This document shows, one piece after another, positions 7,479 to 14,511 of a stretch of DNA of 36,348 nt; the stretch's first letter is position 1, and the number at the start of each line of letters is the position of its first letter. The position numbers were made by a program, and so were the translations under genes. The notes beneath the pieces were generated by a model that did not search any database, had not been told where the DNA came from, and saw only the letters and a list, made by a program, of their open reading frames with translations. The DNA is taken from positions 1-36,348 of the forward strand of contig JAKLKD010000037.1 of NCBI GenBank assembly GCA_023150845.1, read 5' to 3'. The DNA is from Myxococcota bacterium (GTDB lineage: Bacteria; Myxococcota_A; UBA796; CAJQPC01).

Positions 7479-8584
7479 TCCGGCGCCCGCAGCGTGAAGT
7501 CCACGCCGCCGACGCGGTCGCCGCTCACCAAGAGGCTCAATCGGGCCGGGCCGGGGCGCAGGGTGCGGGTGGTGACCTCACGGAGCTTGTGGTTGAGGCG
7601 CAGCGCCAAGGGCTCGCCGGGGGTGATCGTCGCGGTGAGGCCCTTAAACACCTTCTCTGAAGGGCGCTCAGGCCGGGCTCCCGGCGTCTGGAGCGCATAG
7701 TCGATCACCAAGGGCTGGGAGACGTCGCCCTCGAGGGTGGCGCTCAGCGTGAGGGTGTCGCCGATCCAGGCCTCGGTGAGGTTCAGGCTCAGCGCCGTGA
7801 GCCGCACCTTGGGCGCCTCAAAGCCGAGCAGCGCCAGGGCCTCGGGCTGGCCTTGTTTGACGAGCATCCGCAGCGCGTGGCGCACGACCCAGAGGCGGTC
7901 CTCAGAGGCGCCGTGAAGCCAGGTCCGGGCGACGGCCAGGGCGCGCTCGGGGTGGTCCTTCGTGACGTCGTTGAGGTGGTTGGCGACGCTCTTCCGGACG
8001 TAGAGCGCCGGGTCGTCCTTGAGCCGCTCCAAGACGGCGAGGCCGGGGCCGGGGTCGGTGATCAAGGCCGGGACGCGGCCGCCCCAGGGCAGGCGGGGCC
8101 GGGCGCCTTCAGAGGCGAGGCGGCGCTGGTGAACGTCGTCGGAGACCGCCCAGCGGTGCATCGCCGCCCAGGCCAGCTCGGGGTGGTGGTGGAGGTAAGG
8201 CCGCACGGCGAACTCGGCGGAGAAACGCCGGGTCAGCTCCCCCAAGGCCGACAAGGACCGCGCCGGGTCGCCGAGGCCGTGGACCTCGACGACGTGGAGC
8301 AGAGGCCAGATCGCCACATGCTGGCCCACGGCCTCCTCCCCGTCGATGGCCGGGGGCGCGGCGGCGAGCAGGCGGTCCACGGCGGCGGGCCACTCCGCGG
8401 GCAAGGCGCGGCGAAGGGCCTCGGCGATGTGGGCCACCCGGCCCTTGAGCTCCAAGGCGGCGAGGCCGTCGGTGGCCTCGGCGACGAAGCGGGTGAGCGG
8501 GAACGACGGATCGACCTGCCGCTGCCGCTCGCCGAGGGCGGCGACGACGGACGGGTTGAACCACTCTTTGAACGGCTCGGCCAT
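7475..8584 (-). CDS. alkC: AlkC-type DNA glycosylase with Ig-like domain
   Basis: Encodes 369 residues. The ATG at 8584 is chosen because GAGGAG lies about 9 bases upstream; the frame stays open to 8731 but that stretch is Arg/Pro-rich and not protein-like. AlkC removes alkylated bases such as 3-methyladenine. The HEAT-like repeat domain covers about residues 1-255, with family signatures RLASEGARPRLPWG (155-168) and YVRKSVANHLND (195-206). Residues 260-369 are beta-rich and match the Ig-like domain described for the AlkC-alpha branch, which helps grip DNA. The stop codon overlaps that of convergent pilT. An 18-bp operator-like palindrome sits 138 bases upstream of the start (8722-8739) and might control it. 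Confidence 0.88.
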   Translation of the reverse strand: MAEPFKEWFNPSVVAALGERQRQVDPSFPLTRFVAEATDGLAALELKGRVAHIAEALRRALPAEWPAAVDRLLAAAPPAIDGEEAVGQHVAIWPLLHVVEVHGLGDPARSLSALGELTRRFSAEFAVRPYLHHHPELAWAAMHRWAVSDDVHQRRLASEGARPRLPWGGRVPALITDPGPGLAVLERLKDDPALYVRKSVANHLNDVTKDHPERALAVARTWLHGASEDRLWVVRHALRMLVKQGQPEALALLGFEAPKVRLTALSLNLTEAWIGDTLTLSATLEGDVSQPLVIDYALQTPGARPERPSEKVFKGLTATITPGEPLALRLNHKLREVTTRTLRPGPARLSLLVSGDRVGGVDFTLRAPD

Positions 8585-8980
8585 GGGGGGCTCCTCGGGT
8601 GGGGAGCATAACGGGCGGGGGCGACGCCTGGCGACGGGCCGACGAGGTGCAGGCTCCAGAGGCGCCCAGGACACCGCCCGGGAGGCCTGCTCGGGAGGCG
8701 CTCGCTCCGACATGAAGTCTTCACTGAACATGTTCAGCGAGGCGATGAGGCCGTCCCAAACGCGCTGCTCGGGGGGCTGCGGGCGATCGGGCGAAGGGCT
8801 TGAGCTGAAGGTGCGGGGAGTGGTCTTGGCGTCCTCCTGGTGGTGAGCGCGCGGTGTTTATCTCGCCCAGCGCCCAGAAACATCCCAGACACAATCCCGC
8901 AAGACCTCAGCAACCCTCCGGCCGCAGCTTGATGGGGCGAGGCGCGGCCACCAACCCCCGCGCCCACACCGGAGCCGCTC
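8585..8980. other. Intergenic region between alkC and the stress operon
   Basis: Nearly 400 bases between two divergently transcribed units, with no convincing gene. Open frames through it are Arg/Pro/Ser-rich products of GC-rich DNA. The one distinct element is the palindrome at 8722-8739. A GGAG ribosome binding site for the next gene is at 8971-8974. I see no clear -35/-10 pair. Confidence 0.55.
8722..8739. promoter_or_regulatory. 18-bp operator-like palindrome (site 1)
   Basis: Positions 8722-8739 read CACTGAACATGTTCAGCG: two 8-bp arms around AT, perfect for the inner seven bases of each arm. The AAC-N2-GTT core is like those bound by TetR-family repressors such as the KstR group. It closely resembles the double site at 11536-11566 on the other side of the sensory operon, which argues that one regulator reads all of them. 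The regulator gene is not in the window. Confidence 0.55.
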
Positions 8981-9541
8981 ATGTCCACCGAGACCCCAGA
9001 GACCCCCTCCTCTTCGACCCCCTCCGCCGACGGCGGGCGCTGCGCGAAGGGCGCCAAGGGCGCGCGCCGGGGCCGCCGACTGTTCCGCCTGTTCTTGTTG
9101 TTCTCCGCCGTGGGCGCCGGGGCGTTCTTCTTGCCCCGGGCCTTCGCGGGCGGCGGCTGGGGCGGGGAGCACGGCTGCCACCAGAGCGCCCAGAGCGCTG
9201 AAGACCTGCGGGAGCGCGCGGAGTGGGGCGCCTCGTGGTTCTACGACGAGGTCGACGCCACCGACACCCAGCGCGCCCAGCTCGACGCCCTGCTCGACGA
9301 GGCCGCGCCCGTGGCCTTCGGGTTCAAGCAGGAGTCCAAGGCGCTCAAGGGCCAGCTCGCCGACGCGCTCAGCGCCCCCCAGGTGGAGCGCGCGGCCTTG
9401 GAGGAGGTCCGCCTCGACGGCCTGGACCTCGCCGATCGCGCCACGGCCAAGGGCTTCGACTGGCTGGCGCGGGCGGCGACGATCCTCACCCCCGCCCAGC
9501 GAGACGGCCTGCGCGGGGAGTGGGACGCGCGCCATCGTTGA
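8981..9541 (+). CDS. CpxP/Spy-like (LTxxQ) membrane-anchored protein
   Basis: Encodes 186 residues, first gene of a three-gene sensory operon, with GGAG just upstream of the ATG. A Ser/Thr/Pro-rich and then basic N-terminus (to about residue 33) leads into one hydrophobic segment (about 34-56) that acts as signal or anchor. The exported part is all helical. Near its end is LTPAQRDGL, matching the LTxxQ motif of the CpxP/Spy/CnrX-like family that senses or chaperones proteins and binds metals in the periplasm. A His/Cys-containing segment (GGEHGCHQ, about residues 61-68) follows the membrane segment and could bind metal. Gene order with an OmpR-type regulator and kinase mirrors the cpx and related metal/envelope stress systems, so it probably tunes the kinase. 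Confidence 0.72.
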   Translation: MSTETPETPSSSTPSADGGRCAKGAKGARRGRRLFRLFLLFSAVGAGAFFLPRAFAGGGWGGEHGCHQSAQSAEDLRERAEWGASWFYDEVDATDTQRAQLDALLDEAAPVAFGFKQESKALKGQLADALSAPQVERAALEEVRLDGLDLADRATAKGFDWLARAATILTPAQRDGLRGEWDARHR

Positions 9542-9557
9542 CGCGGAGGCCAGGACC

Positions 9558-10286
9558 ATGCAGGCTCTCGGGCTGATGCCGAACCCCCGCCTGCTCATCG
9601 TCGACGACGATCAGCGCCTCGCCGCGCTGCTCGTCGCGACGCTCACCCCACGCGGCTTCGTCGTCGAGCACCGCGCCGACGCCGCCACGGGCCTGCCCGC
9701 CGCCCTGCACGGCGGCTATGACGCCCTGCTCCTCGACCTCACCCTCCCCGACGGCGACGGTCTCTCGATCTGCCGCGCTGTGCGGGCCGTCTCCGACCTC
9801 CCGATCCTCATGCTCACCGCCCGTGGGGACGAGCTGGACCGCATCATCGGCCTTGAGCTCGGCGCCGATGATTACCTGCCCAAGCCCTTTAACCCCCGAG
9901 AGTTAGAGGCCCGGGTGCGGGCGATCCTGCGCCGTCGTCTGCCCGCCGCCGCGCCGCCGCCGCCAGCCCCGAGCCCGACGGTGTGGCGCTTCGGCCGCAT
10001 CACCATCGACCTCGACGCCCGGGAGCTGCGTGTGGACGGCGCGCCCCGCCGCCTCACGAGCCACCAGCTCGACCTCATCATCGCCCTCGCGCGGAAGCCG
10101 GGCCGGGTGCTCAGCCGGGATCAGCTCTTGGAGGAGCTCGGCGTCGAGGAGGACAGCTTCGACCGCAGCGTCGACGTGACGATCTCGCGGGTGCGTGCCG
10201 CCATCGAGGACAACCCCAAGGAGCCCCGCTGGATCCGCACCATCCGCGGCGTCGGCTACAGCTTCACGCCCACCGATGACCCATGA
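9558..10286 (+). CDS. OmpR/PhoB-family response regulator
   Basis: Encodes 242 residues. Residues 10-125 form the receiver domain: the acidic triad D16-D17-D18, the phosphoacceptor D60 in LLLDLTLPDGDG, the switch Thr in LTARG, and the conserved Lys in YLPKPF. A Pro/Ala-rich linker leads to a winged helix-turn-helix (about 142-238) with the typical end RTIRGVGYSF. A GGAGG site precedes the ATG. It overlaps the kinase gene by 4 bases (ATGA at 10283-10286), so the pair is translated in a coupled way. It presumably controls its own operon and envelope stress genes; direct target sites are not identified. Confidence 0.95.
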   Translation: MQALGLMPNPRLLIVDDDQRLAALLVATLTPRGFVVEHRADAATGLPAALHGGYDALLLDLTLPDGDGLSICRAVRAVSDLPILMLTARGDELDRIIGLELGADDYLPKPFNPRELEARVRAILRRRLPAAAPPPPAPSPTVWRFGRITIDLDARELRVDGAPRRLTSHQLDLIIALARKPGRVLSRDQLLEELGVEEDSFDRSVDVTISRVRAAIEDNPKEPRWIRTIRGVGYSFTPTDDP

Positions 10287-11527
10287 TGTCCCGCCGCCTC
10301 GCCCATCATGTGTTTGTTCACCTGCTGCTCGTGGGCGCGGCCTCGGGCCTCGCCGCGTTTGGGGTGGCGCGGCTCCTGGCCCCGGAGCGGGTGGAGGTGC
10401 CCGCGCCCCTGCGCGCCGGGGTGGAGCGCCTCGCCACCACGCTCCCCGACACAGACGACCCGGCCTTCCCCGCCGCGCTGGACGCCCTGGGGGCCGAGCT
10501 TGGCCTTCATCTGTGTTTTTTTGAGCGCGAGGCCACAAAAGGCGTCTGCACCGGCCCGGAGCTCCCGCTCGGTCGAGACGGCTGGTTTTACGCGAACGGA
10601 CAGAGCGGCTATCGCCTGCGCCTCAACGATGGCCGCGCCGTGGTCGGATCAAACGCTACGCCGTCTCGTGGGGCGCCGGGCCGGGTCGCCTTGGCCTGGC
10701 TCGCCGCGCTCTTGGGACTCGCCTTGGGGAGCTGGCTCCTCGCCCGGCGGGTGACCCGGCGTCTGGAGCGGGTGGAGCAGGCGATGGAGCGCTGGGGCGA
10801 GGGTGACTACACCGCCCGGGCGCCGGTCTGGGGCAACGATGAGGTCGCGCGCCTCGCCCAGAGCTTTAACCGCGCCGCGGATCAGGTACAGTCCCTCGTG
10901 GAGACCCAGCGCCGGGGCCTCGCCAGCGCGTCCCACGAGCTGCGCAGCCCCTTGGCACGCCTGCGCCTCGCCGTGGACCTGCTCGCTGAAGACGCCCCCG
11001 CTGAGCGCGTCGCCTTCGCCGAGGGCGCGACCCGAGACATCGAGGAGCTCGACGCCTTGGTCGGTGACCTCTTGCTCTCGGCCCGCGTACAGTCGGCCCC
11101 GGCCCGGGCCCCGGTCGACCTGCACAGCCTCGCCGCCGAGGAGGCCCAGCGCGCCGGGGCGACGACGGACCTCCACCCAGTGACCCTCCGCGGCGACGGC
11201 CCCGCCCTGCGCCGGATGCTGCGAAACCTCCTGGAGAACGCCCGGCGTTATGGCGGTGAGGGGGAGGTGCTCCTCAAGGTGGGCGCGGCGCCGGACGGCT
11301 CGGCCTGGGTGGAGGTGCTCGACCGGGGCCCCGGCGTGCCCGACGAGCTGGCCGAGCGGGTGTTTGAGCCCTTCTACCGCCCCGCCGGGCACGACGAGGG
11401 CCGCGACGGCGGCGTGGGCCTCGGCCTGGCCTTGGTTCGGCAGATCGCCCGCGCCCACGGCGGCGAGGCCCGGGTGACCCCTCGGGACGGCGGCGGGGCG
11501 CGGTTTGTGGTGGAGGGGCTGCGGTGA
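10283..11527 (+). CDS. Membrane sensor histidine kinase
   Basis: Encodes 414 residues. TM1 at about 10-32 and TM2 at about 133-154 flank a periplasmic sensor domain of about 100 residues containing two cysteines (C78 and C89). A HAMP domain (155-207) links to the dimerisation/phosphoacceptor helix with SHELRSPL at 217-224, so H218 is phosphorylated. The ATPase domain shows NLLENA (N box, 315-320), DRGPG (G1, 347-351) and GVGLGLAL (G2, 377-384). This is the cognate kinase of the overlapping response regulator and most likely senses the same envelope or metal stress as the upstream LTxxQ-like protein. All key catalytic residues are present. Confidence 0.95.
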   Translation: MMSRRLAHHVFVHLLLVGAASGLAAFGVARLLAPERVEVPAPLRAGVERLATTLPDTDDPAFPAALDALGAELGLHLCFFEREATKGVCTGPELPLGRDGWFYANGQSGYRLRLNDGRAVVGSNATPSRGAPGRVALAWLAALLGLALGSWLLARRVTRRLERVEQAMERWGEGDYTARAPVWGNDEVARLAQSFNRAADQVQSLVETQRRGLASASHELRSPLARLRLAVDLLAEDAPAERVAFAEGATRDIEELDALVGDLLLSARVQSAPARAPVDLHSLAAEEAQRAGATTDLHPVTLRGDGPALRRMLRNLLENARRYGGEGEVLLKVGAAPDGSAWVEVLDRGPGVPDELAERVFEPFYRPAGHDEGRDGGVGLGLALVRQIARAHGGEARVTPRDGGGARFVVEGLR

Positions 11528-11533
11528 AGGGGG

Positions 11534-11568
11534 CTCACTAAACACGTTCAGTGAATATGTTTAGTGAG
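11534..11568. promoter_or_regulatory. Double operator-like palindrome / hairpin (sites 2 and 3)
   Basis: CTCACTAAACA at 11534-11544 and TGTTTAGTGAG at 11558-11568 form a perfect 11-bp inverted repeat with a 13-base loop. The same stretch can be read as two overlapping 18-bp sites related to site 1: 11536-11553 and 11549-11566, sharing CAGTG. It begins 7 bases after the histidine kinase stop. As RNA it could fold into a hairpin, but no T-tract follows, so a classic terminator is unlikely. An operator for a TetR-like repressor is the better guess. Confidence 0.55.
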
Positions 11569-11713
11569 CACGAGGCTGGCCTGCCCAACCTGAGCGCCGG
11601 GACAACGCTCACCCAGCGCGCCGCGATGGCGGGCTCAAGAGCTGGCGCAAAAACTCCCCTCGGGGCCGGTCGCCGCGCCGCGTGGAGGGCCCAGACGAGC
11701 GGCGACCGCCCGC

Positions 11714-12073
11714 TCACCCCTCGTCGGGTGGCCACCCCAGCTTCAAACGCGCCGCCGCCGCGTCTGTGCTCATCGCCTCGTTGGGGTGAAGCACACGGAC
11801 ATCGGGCCAGGCGCTTGGCGGCTGATCGTCGATCAGCAGGTTGGGCTTGGGCAAAAACGCCACGAACAGCTCGGCGATGCCCAGGCGCTCGGCGACCCCT
11901 CGGGCGTAGTCCGCGCCGCCGGAGGACCAACAGTAGGCCACGACGGCCTCTTCCGCGCAGAGCAGACGCAGGCGCTCAATCACCCCGGTGATGGGGATCT
12001 GGCGGCTGCCGTAGGAGCGCACCAGGGTGTCGTCTACGTCCACATAAATCACCAGCGGCCGACGCGGCCTCAC
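11714..12073 (-). CDS. Short HAD-superfamily hydrolase
   Basis: Encodes 119 residues, a compact HAD-like phosphatase or nucleotidase core. Motif I is DVDDTLV (12-18), with D12 the probable nucleophile and D14 the acid/base. WSSGG (about 49-53) fits the motif II position, and LLIDDQ is the acidic motif near the end. The protein is shorter than most HAD enzymes and has no cap domain. It begins inside the stop of the DUF1704 gene (ATGA overlap at 12070-12073), so the two are translated together and may act on a shared pathway. The substrate is unknown. Confidence 0.8.
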   Translation of the reverse strand: MRPRRPLVIYVDVDDTLVRSYGSRQIPITGVIERLRLLCAEEAVVAYCWSSGGADYARGVAERLGIAELFVAFLPKPNLLIDDQPPSAWPDVRVLHPNEAMSTDAAAARLKLGWPPDEG

Positions 12074-13140
12074 CCCAACACCGCCGGGGTCGGCTGGGGC
12101 GTGACCAGGCCGGCGTCGATCCAGGCGCCGACGGGGTCATCGACGCTCACCTTGCCGACGAAGAGGTGCTCCAGGGGGCGACCGGCGGCGCAGTAGGCGC
12201 GGATGCGGCGCAGGCCGGTGTAGTAGACGACGTCTTTGGCGTAGACCCCGGGCTCCTCGGGGTCGGCGAGGCCCCGCTTGAGGCGCTCGGTGATGGTCCA
12301 GGCGAGGCCCGCGCCGCCGACGGAGGACACGCGCTCGTGCAGGGCGCGGAAGCCGAGGGTGCGCCCCCAATGTACGGCCTGCACGACGACACCTTGGCGC
12401 CAGGCCGTGCCCGGGGAGATGACCCCGGCGCGCTCCTCGGCGTAGAGGGCGAGGCCCTCCTCGGTCTCTAAGGACTCGGGCAGGCCCGTCGCGAAGAGGC
12501 GCAGGGGCTGGCGGTAGCCGTTCTCGGCGCGGCGGACGTGCACGTCGATCTCATGCGCGATGAGCCGCCGCACGTCCGAGGCGCGAAAGGTGGCGTGGGG
12601 CGTGACCCGGACGGCGCGGTGGGCGCCATCGACGAGCACACGGGCGGCCATCACCGGGTCGAGCTCGACCCGCCAGCCGACGAGGCCACGCTCCCGCAGC
12701 GCCCCCTGGAGGGCGTCGGCCATCTCGAAGGCGCTGACGGTGTGGGCGCTGCGCTCGTGCTCCCGGGGCTCGTTTCGCGCGGCGTGTAAGGTGTCGGCGT
12801 CGGGGTACCACCCGCTGTGCTGGGCCAAGGCGTCAAAACGCGCCGGGGTGCGGTCGCGGAGCGCGAGGATGAACAGCCGGGTGCCCTCGATGGCGCGGCG
12901 CAGCACGAGCCCGAAGGGGTGGTCCTGGGGCGGCTGCAGCCGGTCGAGGCCCCGGAGCTCGTCATCGGCCCAGTCCGCGGGCTGGTACTGGTAGCGCGGG
13001 GGCTCCCCCATCGCGAAGTTCGCCTGGGCGTCCCGCGCGTTTAGGGGGTTGAGATAGCGGGAGAACACCACACGCTCAAAGAGCTGGTGGAGGGCGAGGT
13101 CGGTCTCAACGACGCGGGGCGGGAGGGGAGGGCTGGTCAC
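12070..13140 (-). CDS. DUF1704 / MATCAP-type zinc metallopeptidase
   Basis: Encodes 356 residues. The HExxxH zinc site is HEIDVH at 196-201. The QEGLA-like motif appears as TEEGLALYAE (226-235) and supplies the third ligand in the family PF08014, which includes eukaryotic MATCAP tubulin tyrosine carboxypeptidases. The bacterial members are mostly uncharacterised ('flavohemoglobin expression-modulating QEGLA motif' proteins). A C-terminal helical part contains YYTGLRRIRAY. It is co-translated with the downstream HAD gene by a 4-base overlap. Peptidase chemistry is a sound inference from the motif; the substrate is unknown. Confidence 0.85.
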   Translation of the reverse strand: MTSPPLPPRVVETDLALHQLFERVVFSRYLNPLNARDAQANFAMGEPPRYQYQPADWADDELRGLDRLQPPQDHPFGLVLRRAIEGTRLFILALRDRTPARFDALAQHSGWYPDADTLHAARNEPREHERSAHTVSAFEMADALQGALRERGLVGWRVELDPVMAARVLVDGAHRAVRVTPHATFRASDVRRLIAHEIDVHVRRAENGYRQPLRLFATGLPESLETEEGLALYAEERAGVISPGTAWRQGVVVQAVHWGRTLGFRALHERVSSVGGAGLAWTITERLKRGLADPEEPGVYAKDVVYYTGLRRIRAYCAAGRPLEHLFVGKVSVDDPVGAWIDAGLVTPQPTPAVLG

Positions 13141-13283
13141 GGGGGGATCATACGCTCCGCGCGGCCCAGCGGCTCATCCTGGGCGAGGAGCGGGTCCAGG
13201 GGGCGCCGAGCTGTGGAGCCCCGCGCGCCTGGGCTGGGCCTCGGGGGCTTGTGCCGACCGCGCCCGGGCGCTACGCTCGCCGC

Positions 13284-14144
13284 ATGAACCTCGACGGCCT
13301 CACCCCCTCCGATCTCCGCGCCGCCCTGCCCTCCCTGCTGGACGGGGCCGTAGACGCCCCCGACGAGACCCGCGCCCTGCTCGGCGAGGTCGCCGAGGCG
13401 ACCCTGAGCGCCGCCGATGACGAGGCCCTCGCGGCGACGCTCCGGGCCTTCGCCGCCGCCGGGAGCGCCTGGACCACCTGGCCCGCGGACCCCTTCGCCC
13501 GGCGGCTCTCCCGGGCGTGGCTCGGCGCCATGACCCGCGGCGCGACGGTCCACGGCCTGCATCACCTCGACGCCTTGGACGGCCGCCCCACCCTCTTTGT
13601 CGGCAACCACCTGAGCTACGTCGACACGAGCGTGCTCGACCTGCTGCTCGCCGCCCACGGCCGCGCCGACCTCGCCGACCAGCTCCTCGCCGTCGCCGGG
13701 CCCAAGGTCTACAGCGCCCCCTTCCGCCGCCTCGCCGCCATCGCGCTCAACACCCTCAAGACCCCGCAGTCCACGACCTTAGACGGCAACGACGCCTCCT
13801 TGAGCCTCCGCGAGGTCGCCGCCTTGGCCTTGGGCGCGCTCAAAGAAGCCGAGGCCTGGCGCCAGTCCCGCGGCCCCGTCGTGCTCTACCCTGAAGGCAC
13901 CCGCAGCCGCGACGGCGCCCTCGGCCCCTTCTTGCCCGCCGCCGCCCGTTACCTGCGCGGCGCGGCCTGGGTCGTGCCCGTCGTGGTGCGGGGCACCGAC
14001 GCGCTGTTCGGGCGGGACGAGCGGTTTCGGCCTCAGCCGGTGCAGGTGGCCTTCGGCGAGGCGTTTGACCCGGGGGCGGTGGTCGGTGACCCGAAGACGG
14101 CGGCCTTGGAGGAGGCGAGGCGGCGGGTGTTGGGGGTGATGTAA
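13284..14144 (+). CDS. PlsC-type 1-acylglycerol-3-phosphate acyltransferase
   Basis: Encodes 286 residues from the ATG at 13284; the open frame continues upstream to a GTG at 13251 without better signals. It transfers an acyl chain to a glycerolipid or related acceptor. Motif I is NHLSYVD (108-114), an NHx4D-type catalytic site with H109 and D114. Motif III, YPEGTRSRD (202-210), binds the phosphate. An N-terminal helical region of about 85 residues precedes the acyltransferase domain, longer than in E. coli PlsC, so it may be a lipid-remodelling or ornithine-lipid-type relative instead of the housekeeping enzyme. It stands alone and borders the AT-rich island downstream. Confidence 0.87.
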   Translation: MNLDGLTPSDLRAALPSLLDGAVDAPDETRALLGEVAEATLSAADDEALAATLRAFAAAGSAWTTWPADPFARRLSRAWLGAMTRGATVHGLHHLDALDGRPTLFVGNHLSYVDTSVLDLLLAAHGRADLADQLLAVAGPKVYSAPFRRLAAIALNTLKTPQSTTLDGNDASLSLREVAALALGALKEAEAWRQSRGPVVLYPEGTRSRDGALGPFLPAAARYLRGAAWVVPVVVRGTDALFGRDERFRPQPVQVAFGEAFDPGAVVGDPKTAALEEARRRVLGVM

Positions 14145-14187
14145 GGCGCCACTCCGCGTGAAGGAAGTAACTTTCTTCTTAAAGATA

Positions 14188-14214
14188 TTGACGCCCCGAT
14201 AAGTATGATATAGT
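14188..14214 (+). promoter_or_regulatory. Candidate promoter of the AT-rich island
   Basis: TTGACG at 14188-14193 and TATAGT at 14209-14214 give a near-consensus sigma70-type pair, although the 15-base spacer is short. It lies 34 bases before the ATG of the small ORF, leaving room for a leader with the GGAGG ribosome binding site seen just before that ATG. Confidence 0.45.
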
Positions 14215-14247
14215 GCACTCGATGAAACCGAACCAACTGGAGGATTC

Positions 14248-14433
14248 ATGAGCAAGCGAATCCAGACCCCCTCTCTTCCAGAAGGCTTCTTTCAGAGACA
14301 GTTTCCAGCATGGTCGAACGATCAAATGAATAATGTTTTGGAGAAATGTGACCAAGCTCGTGAGACTGCGAGGGCCTACACGCATCAATCTTCAATGGTA
14401 AACTCTGCGGATATGCTGGTGAAGTGTCGATGA
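14248..14433 (+). CDS. Small hypothetical protein, possibly the frameshifted 5' end of the next gene
   Basis: Encodes 61 residues with excellent initiation signals: GGAGG 5 bases before the ATG and a promoter-like pair upstream. The sequence is hydrophilic, with an aromatic N-terminal half (GFFQRQFPAW) and a helical middle. I recognise no family. Two readings are possible. It may be an independent small or leader protein. Alternatively it is the N-terminus of the downstream peptidase gene, interrupted by a +1 shift near 14419-14425: the peptidase frame is open from 14423, has no start codon before 14510, and reads as plausible protein straight on from this ORF. I cannot decide between them from one sequence. 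Confidence 0.55.
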   Translation: MSKRIQTPSLPEGFFQRQFPAWSNDQMNNVLEKCDQARETARAYTHQSSMVNSADMLVKCR

Positions 14434-14471
14434 GTCCAACGTCCTTAAGCCTGAGGATGCTGCCTTTCACG

Positions 14472-14511
14472 AAAGATGCCTTCCTGAACGAAGTCAGGAA
14501 GGCATCTTTTT
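14472..14511 (+). terminator. Perfect 16-bp hairpin with T-tract, masking a ribosome binding site
   Basis: AAAGATGCCTTCCTGA (14472-14487) pairs perfectly with 14494-14509 around a 6-base loop ACGAAG, and the right arm runs into five Ts. By shape it is a strong intrinsic terminator or attenuator. The right arm contains AGGAAGG (14496-14502), a ribosome binding site correctly placed for the TTG at 14510, so folding would also block translation of the peptidase gene. It lies inside the extended open frame of that gene. Confidence 0.65.

Noticed and set aside
8585-8731. N-terminal extension of alkC to 8731
   Set aside because: The added 49 residues are Arg/Pro-rich and run through the palindrome. 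The ATG at 8584 has a proper ribosome binding site and matches the family start.
8722-8739. LexA (SOS) box upstream of alkC
   Set aside because: The spacing between the GAAC and GTTC halves is 2 bases. LexA boxes that I know use 4 or more, or the longer myxobacterial pattern ending in GTTCAG, which does not align.
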